A DNA stretch of 64,000 bases, taken from assembly GCA_963678095.2 (NCBI GenBank), contig OY782746.1:620001-684000 (forward strand), given 5' to 3'. The stretch is from G963678095 sp963678095. Its GTDB lineage: Bacteria; Bacillota; Negativicutes; Selenomonadales; Selenomonadaceae. Below the pieces are notes generated by a model. It searched no databases. It was given only the letters and a program-made list of their open reading frames with translations, and was not told where the DNA came from. The position numbers and the translations under genes are program-made. This document shows positions 59,579 to 64,000 of this stretch, one piece after another; the first letter of the stretch is position 1; the number at the start of each line of letters is the position of its first letter.

Positions 59579-61660
59579 TTATTTGACCACAATATGCAGG
59601 GAAACGAGCAGCACATCGATCAGTTTAATGCCGATAAAGGGAACAACCAGGCCGCCGAGTCCATAGATAAACAGGTTGCGCCGCAAAATTGCCGCAGCTC
59701 CCATCGGTTTATAGGAAATGCCCTTAAGCGCCAGCGGTATCAAAGCCACGATAATCAAGGCGTTAAATATTACCGCACTTAAAATAGCACTTGCCGGCGT
59801 AGCCAGCTGCATGACATTGAACACATTAAGCTGCGGATAAGCAGCAGCGAACATTGCCGGAATAATCGCAAAGTACTTGGCAACATCATTGGCAATGCTG
59901 AAGGTGGTCAATGCCCCGCGGGTCATCAGCAGCTGCTTGCCGATAGAAACAACTTCAATTAATTTTGTCGGATTAGAATCAAGATCCACCATGTTGCCGG
60001 CTTCTTTTGCCGCCTGGGTACCACTGTTCATCGCCACACCGACATCCGCCTGTGCCAGCGCCGGAGCATCATTGGTCCCATCGCCGGTCATCGCTACCAG
60101 CATGCCCTGCGCCTGATAATCGCGTATCATTTGCAGTTTGGCCTCCGGCGTAGCCTCCGCCAAAAAATCGTCGACTCCGGCTTCAGCGGCAATCGCGGCA
60201 GCGGTAAGCGGGTTATCCCCAGTAATCATTACTGTCTTAATGCCCATCTGGCGCAGCTCACGGAAACGTTCCTTGATCCCGCCTTTGACGATATCCTTGA
60301 GATAAATTACCCCCATCACCTGTTCATTTTTGGCTACGACCAGCGGTGTACCACCACTTTTGGCAATTTTCTCACAGGCAGTCTGCACGTCTTCAGGGAA
60401 TTCACCGTCACGATTCTTCACATAAGCCTGAATTGCATCCATTGAGCCCTTGCGAATTTCAAGATCATGATAATATTTGACCTCATGCACGACCTCTTTG
60501 CGAACTCCCATTTTCTTAATATTGACCCCGCTCATTCGCGTCTGCGCAGTAAACGGGACAAATTCAGCCTTTAAGACATTCAAATCCCGTTCCCTGAGCC
60601 CGTAGCGTTCCTTGGCCAAAACAACGATACTGCGGCCCTCCGGCGTTTCATCGGCTAAAGAAGCCATCTGCGCCGCATCCGCCATTTCCTCTGGCTCAAC
60701 TCCGTTCGCCGGAATAAACTCCGTAGCCATGCGGTTTCCCAAGGTAATCGTTCCTGTTTTATCGAGCAACAGCACATTGACATCCCCAGCCGCTTCCACT
60801 GCCCGGCCTGACATTGCCAGCACATTTTTTTTCAGCAGGCGATCCATGCCGGCAATGCCGATAGAACTTAAAAGCCCGCCAATCGTGGTCGGAATCAGGC
60901 AGACCAAAAGCGCCACCAGAATTTCAGCTGAAATCAACGTATCGGAATAAATGGCAAACGGCTCAATGGTTACAACCACCGCCAAAAACACAATGGACAG
61001 ACTTACCAACAGGATGGTCAGGGCAATTTCATTCGGTGTTTTTTGCCGTTTGGCGCCTTCCACCAGACCAATCATCCGGTCGAGAAAGGTTTCACCGGGA
61101 TTTGCTGTCACTTCAATTTTCAGCCAGTCTGACAGAACTTTGGTGCCGCCAGTAACAGATGACCGGTCACCACCAGCTTCACGGATTACCGGCGCGGATT
61201 CCCCTGTCACCGCACTTTCATCAACGGAAGCCATCCCTTCGACAATGGTTCCGTCACTTGGAATAAATTCTCCGGCACTTACGAGGACAAGGTCACCTTT
61301 TCTAAGGTCGGAAGCAGGAATAATCGCGGCTGCCCCGCCACGAATTCGCTTTGCCTGTACACCGCTTCGTGACTCGCGCAGCGACTGTGCCTGTGCCTTG
61401 CCACGACTTTCAGCAATTGCTTCCGCAAAATTGGCAAACAATACTGTGAACCAAAGCCACAGACTGATCTGCCCGGCTAGGAAAAACGCCTTGCCCTGGA
61501 AGGCAGCTTCCAGCATGAGCCCGGTAGTAAATATCGCCCCGATGTAGACGACAAACATCACCGGACTCTTTACCTGGACGCGCGGATTTAATTTTTTCAA
61601 CGACTCTCCGGCCGCTTCTTTAACGAGGCCCATAGGAAGCCCCTGGTTTTTAACTTTCAT
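59579..61660 (-). CDS. kdpB: Potassium-transporting P-type ATPase subunit B
   Basis: A 693-residue P-type ATPase. The TGES loop is VDESAVTGESAPVI, the phosphorylation site LLDKTGTITLGN (DKTGT), and the hinge GDGTNDAPALAQADVGVAM. These are all complete. KdpB couples ATP hydrolysis to potassium transport through KdpA. The start has GGGGCG upstream. About 7 membrane helices are visible. Confidence 0.97.
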   Translation of the reverse strand: MKVKNQGLPMGLVKEAAGESLKKLNPRVQVKSPVMFVVYIGAIFTTGLMLEAAFQGKAFFLAGQISLWLWFTVLFANFAEAIAESRGKAQAQSLRESRSGVQAKRIRGGAAAIIPASDLRKGDLVLVSAGEFIPSDGTIVEGMASVDESAVTGESAPVIREAGGDRSSVTGGTKVLSDWLKIEVTANPGETFLDRMIGLVEGAKRQKTPNEIALTILLVSLSIVFLAVVVTIEPFAIYSDTLISAEILVALLVCLIPTTIGGLLSSIGIAGMDRLLKKNVLAMSGRAVEAAGDVNVLLLDKTGTITLGNRMATEFIPANGVEPEEMADAAQMASLADETPEGRSIVVLAKERYGLRERDLNVLKAEFVPFTAQTRMSGVNIKKMGVRKEVVHEVKYYHDLEIRKGSMDAIQAYVKNRDGEFPEDVQTACEKIAKSGGTPLVVAKNEQVMGVIYLKDIVKGGIKERFRELRQMGIKTVMITGDNPLTAAAIAAEAGVDDFLAEATPEAKLQMIRDYQAQGMLVAMTGDGTNDAPALAQADVGVAMNSGTQAAKEAGNMVDLDSNPTKLIEVVSIGKQLLMTRGALTTFSIANDVAKYFAIIPAMFAAAYPQLNVFNVMQLATPASAILSAVIFNALIIVALIPLALKGISYKPMGAAAILRRNLFIYGLGGLVVPFIGIKLIDVLLVSLHIVVK

Positions 61661-61674
61661 TATTTTACGCCCCT

Positions 61675-63381
61675 TTAAAATGTTATCCCTTCAGCCAATA
61701 ACAGCTGCTCAACGATTGGTCCCAGCGACAAGGCCGGCAAAAAGGTCAGTGCTCCGACAATAAGGATTACGCCAACCAGCAACAGCGTAAAGGTCGCCCC
61801 GCCCGTATCAAACGTTCCCAAACCTGTCGGTGACGCTTTCTTTTCCGCCAGACTTCCGGCTGCAACTAAAATTGGTAAAATCACGCCAAACCGGCCGATA
61901 AACATCGCCGCCGCGAGCATTACATCATAGAACAGCGTATTTGCGGTCAGTCCGGCAAAAGCACTGCCGTTATTGCCCGCAGCCGAGGCAAAAGCATAGA
62001 CGATTTCACTCAGTCCGTGCGGACCACTGTTGTTAAGACCTTCGAGTCCGGCCGGGGTTACAGCCGCTATGGCACTGCCACTTAAAACTACCAGAGACGG
62101 CAGCAGCAAGGCAGCCATTGTCCACTTCATCTCTTTTGCTTCAATCTTTTTCCCCAGATATTCCGGTGTCCGGCCGACCATCAAGCCGACAATAAACACC
62201 GTTATCAGTACGTAAATCATGATGCCATAAAAACCTGCACCCACACCGCCGATAACCACCTCGCCCAGCATCATCTGCAGCATTGGCACCAGTCCACCCA
62301 GCGGAGTCAGGCTGTCATGCATATTGTTTACGGCTCCGCAGGAAGCTGCGGTAGTAACCGTTGTATAAAGTGAGGACCCACCGACACCAAAGCGAACCTC
62401 CTTGCCTTCCATAACCGATGAACCATCAATCCCCTGGGCAGCTACCAGTACGTTGCCATTTATTTCACTGCTGTAATTGATGCCCAGCATCAAAAAAAAC
62501 AGCAGGCCCATGGCCATAGCAATCGCATAGCCATGTTTTTTACTGTCAGCACGACGCCCAAACATAAAGACAAGGGCCAGTGGAACCAATAATATTGCTG
62601 TCATCTGCATAAAATTCGTCAGAGCCGTTGGATTTTCAAATGGATGGGCAGAATTGGCATTAAAGAATCCGCCGCCATTGGTGCCGAGCAGTTTAATTGC
62701 TTCCTGCGAGGCTACCGGACCCATGGCAATTATCTGTTGTCCGCCTTCAACGGTCGTCACCGTTTCATATGGACTTAAATTTTGAATTACACCCTGCTGC
62801 ACAAAAAACAAGGCAAGAACGATCGACAAGGGCAGAAACACCCGGATAGTTCCTCTGACCAGGTCCTGCCAAAAATTTCCCAAAGACGTGGTCTCCTTTT
62901 CTGTCAGCCCCCGGATAAGTGCTACTGCAACCGCACAGCCGGTAGCTGCCGATAAAAAGTTCTGCACAGTCAGCGCGGTCATCTGGGTAAAATAACTCAC
63001 CGTCGATTCCCCGCCATATGACTGCCAGTTGGTATTGGTCATAAAACTCACTGCCGTATTGAGCGCCAGATGCCAGCTCTCAACTGCCGGCAATTGCTGC
63101 GGATTAAACGGCAAGCCCCCCTGCCAGAGCTGCAGGATAAATACCAGCATCATTCCCAGGACATTAAACAGCACCAGCGCCAGGCCATACTGCCAGGCAT
63201 TCATTGGCAGCCGTTCGTCGATTCCAGCCAATCGATAAAATACTCTTTCAATCGGCCCAAAAAATCGATCCTGCCTTTTTCCCTGTCCGAAGAAAACTCC
63301 TTCCAGATACCTGCCCAACGGCAGGGCCAAGCTGACCAGAACGATAAAAAAAATTGCAAACAGCATAAAATCTTTCGACAT
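61675..63381 (-). CDS. kdpA: Potassium-transporting ATPase subunit A (KdpA)
   Basis: A 568-residue potassium-channel-like subunit with about 10 membrane helices. The filter-forming segments include FMTNTNWQSYGGESTVSYF, LGTNGGGFFNANSAHPFEN and ASAAGNNGSAFAGL, each in a loop of the pore repeat. KdpA binds and conducts potassium in the high-affinity KdpFABC pump. GGAGGAG, inside the end of kdpF, precedes the ATG, and the two genes abut. Confidence 0.97.
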   Translation of the reverse strand: MSKDFMLFAIFFIVLVSLALPLGRYLEGVFFGQGKRQDRFFGPIERVFYRLAGIDERLPMNAWQYGLALVLFNVLGMMLVFILQLWQGGLPFNPQQLPAVESWHLALNTAVSFMTNTNWQSYGGESTVSYFTQMTALTVQNFLSAATGCAVAVALIRGLTEKETTSLGNFWQDLVRGTIRVFLPLSIVLALFFVQQGVIQNLSPYETVTTVEGGQQIIAMGPVASQEAIKLLGTNGGGFFNANSAHPFENPTALTNFMQMTAILLVPLALVFMFGRRADSKKHGYAIAMAMGLLFFLMLGINYSSEINGNVLVAAQGIDGSSVMEGKEVRFGVGGSSLYTTVTTAASCGAVNNMHDSLTPLGGLVPMLQMMLGEVVIGGVGAGFYGIMIYVLITVFIVGLMVGRTPEYLGKKIEAKEMKWTMAALLLPSLVVLSGSAIAAVTPAGLEGLNNSGPHGLSEIVYAFASAAGNNGSAFAGLTANTLFYDVMLAAAMFIGRFGVILPILVAAGSLAEKKASPTGLGTFDTGGATFTLLLVGVILIVGALTFLPALSLGPIVEQLLLAEGITF

Positions 63382-63468
63382 TTAAAACTCCTCCGGTTTC
63401 ATCAATACATAAATTAAGTAAACAAAAATCATTGCCGCCAGTCCGGCTGCCAGCCATAAATCAGCCAT
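63382..63468 (-). CDS. kdpF: KdpF, small subunit of the potassium ATPase
   Basis: A 28-residue single-helix peptide, MADLWLAAGLAAMIFVYLIY followed by VLMKPEEF, with the terminal KPEEF typical of KdpF. It stabilises the complex. The start has AAAGGGGG 6-7 bases upstream, and the stop codon abuts the kdpA ATG, with the kdpA ribosome binding site inside its last codons. Too short for most gene callers. Confidence 0.93.
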   Translation of the reverse strand: MADLWLAAGLAAMIFVYLIYVLMKPEEF

Positions 63469-63493
63469 GCGTATTCCCCCTTTTGTGATTTTT

Positions 63494-63499
63494 ATTATA
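63494..63499 (-). promoter_or_regulatory. -10 element of the kdp operon
   Basis: A perfect TATAAT on the minus strand about 25 bases upstream of kdpF. The -35 position has no good match, as expected for an activator-dependent promoter. Confidence 0.6.
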
Positions 63500-63543
63500 T
63501 GCCCAGCCCATATAAAAAAGGCGCAAAAATACTAGGGCTACAG

Positions 63544-63560
63544 GTAAAGAAAAAGTAAAG
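63544..63560 (-). promoter_or_regulatory. Candidate KdpE operator
   Basis: On the minus strand CTTTAC TTTTT CTTTAC: two 6-base direct repeats in an 11-base phase, the OmpR-class geometry. The box is T-rich like the E. coli KdpE site, and lies at roughly -60 to -75 relative to the start predicted from TATAAT, similar to the E. coli arrangement (recalled, not checked). The space 63561-63850 has no gene. Confidence 0.55.
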
Positions 63561-63859
63561 ATCTTCTGCTCACTTCGACAATATAGCCGTAAAGCAATCG
63601 TCTGCCGACCGCCATGTTTTCAAAAAAAGATTTTCACAGATTACACATTGGGCAAATCGTGCTCATGTGTAGCCAAAGCTTCTTTACACACAGTCATTTT
63701 ATCTTTTAGGAGAAGACAAAATCTCCATTACATGCTATCTATCCACTTTTTAACCCCCTTCGTCTTTTCCATAAATTCCTCACAAATGTAGAAAATACAA
63801 GGAAATAGGAATTTTCAATAAAATTATGAATGTCTTCCCTGGAAAAACATAGAAATTTT

Positions 63860-63868
63860 TGTTATACT
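63860..63868 (+). promoter_or_regulatory. Extended -10 promoter for the DcuC-like gene
   Basis: TGTTATACT: an extended -10 (TGn) with TATACT, about 40 bases upstream of the start codon. No good -35. Confidence 0.5.
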
Positions 63869-63907
63869 ATGATACGTATATTTTATGATTATTGGAGGAT
63901 GATTATT

Positions 63908-64000
63908 TTGTTAGGATTACTACTCGCTGCTATCGTTGTTGTTCTGGTAGCCCGCTACATCTTAAAGAAGTACCCGCCACAACCAGTGCTGCTGCTCGGT
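63908..64000 (+). CDS. C4-dicarboxylate transporter, DcuC-like, N-terminal part
   Basis: Only about 31 codons are in the window; the gene runs off the right edge. The start is a TTG at 63908 with GGAGG 9 bases upstream; an ATG at 63899 touches that box. The peptide LGLLLAAIVVVLVARYILKK, followed by YPPQPVLLLG, matches the start of DcuC/YfcC-type anaerobic dicarboxylate carriers. The assignment rests on this short piece. Confidence 0.6.
   Translation, partial: MLGLLLAAIVVVLVARYILKKYPPQPVLLLG

Noticed and set aside
63469..63907. c-di-AMP (ydaO) riboswitch upstream of the kdp operon
   Set aside because: The core ydaO motifs are absent, and the predicted kdp leader is only about 20 bases. A weak hairpin (TACACAT/ATGTGTA at 63642-63671) was seen but has no known match.
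1..64000. CRISPR array, tRNA or rRNA genes
   Set aside because: No regularly spaced repeats and no recognisable tRNA or rRNA sequence were seen by reading; a tRNAscan-SE, Rfam and CRISPR search would be decisive.

Overview
The window reads as a chromosome segment from a Firmicute, most probably a Negativicute (Sporomusa/Selenomonas type). The basis is gene order and style: the alaS-ireB-ruvX-DUF1292-mltG-trmR-U32 order familiar from Bacillus/Clostridia, a DUF2273-AmaP-Asp23 envelope block, strong GGAGG ribosome binding sites, several TTG/GTG starts, and short intergenic spaces ending in U-rich intrinsic terminators. The genus cannot be fixed from the sequence alone. No rRNA, tRNA or CRISPR array was seen.

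Region 1 (1-36.0 kb) is dense housekeeping DNA, almost all on the minus strand. In transcription order it comprises several runs: miaB | mutS-mutL-methyltransferase; metallo-hydrolase-miaA-hfq | dut-rarA; rrf2-cysteine desulfurase-mnmA | alaS; ireB-ruvX | DUF1292 | mltG-trmR-U32 peptidase-acylphosphatase-aroQ-Xaa-Pro peptidase-efp | asp23-amaP-DUF2273-nusB | xseA-xseB-ispA-dxs-tlyA-nadK-mnmM-argR-recN-nudix-site-2 protease. Only a thiamine pair (thiN-thiT) runs on the plus strand. Replication/repair, isoprenoid synthesis, sulfur delivery and tRNA wobble/anticodon modification (MnmA, MiaA, MiaB, TrmR, U32/TrhP, MnmM) are the main themes.

Region 2 (36.0-41.2 kb) is visibly A+T-rich and accessory. 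It holds an exported protein with two cysteine-less thioredoxin-like domains plus about nine TPRs, two small hypothetical genes, REP-like hairpin words, and a complete IS3/IS150-type insertion sequence. That element has cut off the 3' end of a small DUF7336-type gene.

Region 3 (41.2-51.3 kb) is a signalling and accessory region. It has a QueG-like Fe-S protein, an EF-hand protein, a PAS protein with a decayed GGDEF domain, a DUF2294-like protein, a possible leaderless small membrane protein, an intact GGDEF diguanylate cyclase, and a chemoreceptor gene preceded by a strong promoter, a class I cyclic-di-GMP riboswitch and an intrinsic terminator. Next come a lone TIR-like (ThsB/MTH538-type) protein, small unknown genes, an XRE regulator and a DsrE-like protein.

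Region 4 (51.3-64 kb) carries a CoA-disulfide reductase-rhodanese fusion, a LysR regulator divergent from an APC-family permease over a 24-bp perfect inverted repeat, and a complete high-affinity potassium operon kdpFABCDE. The operon includes the 28-residue KdpF and a candidate KdpE operator upstream. The window ends in the first codons of a DcuC-type dicarboxylate transporter. Start codons were revised against the longest open frame wherever a ribosome binding site clearly pointed to another codon.
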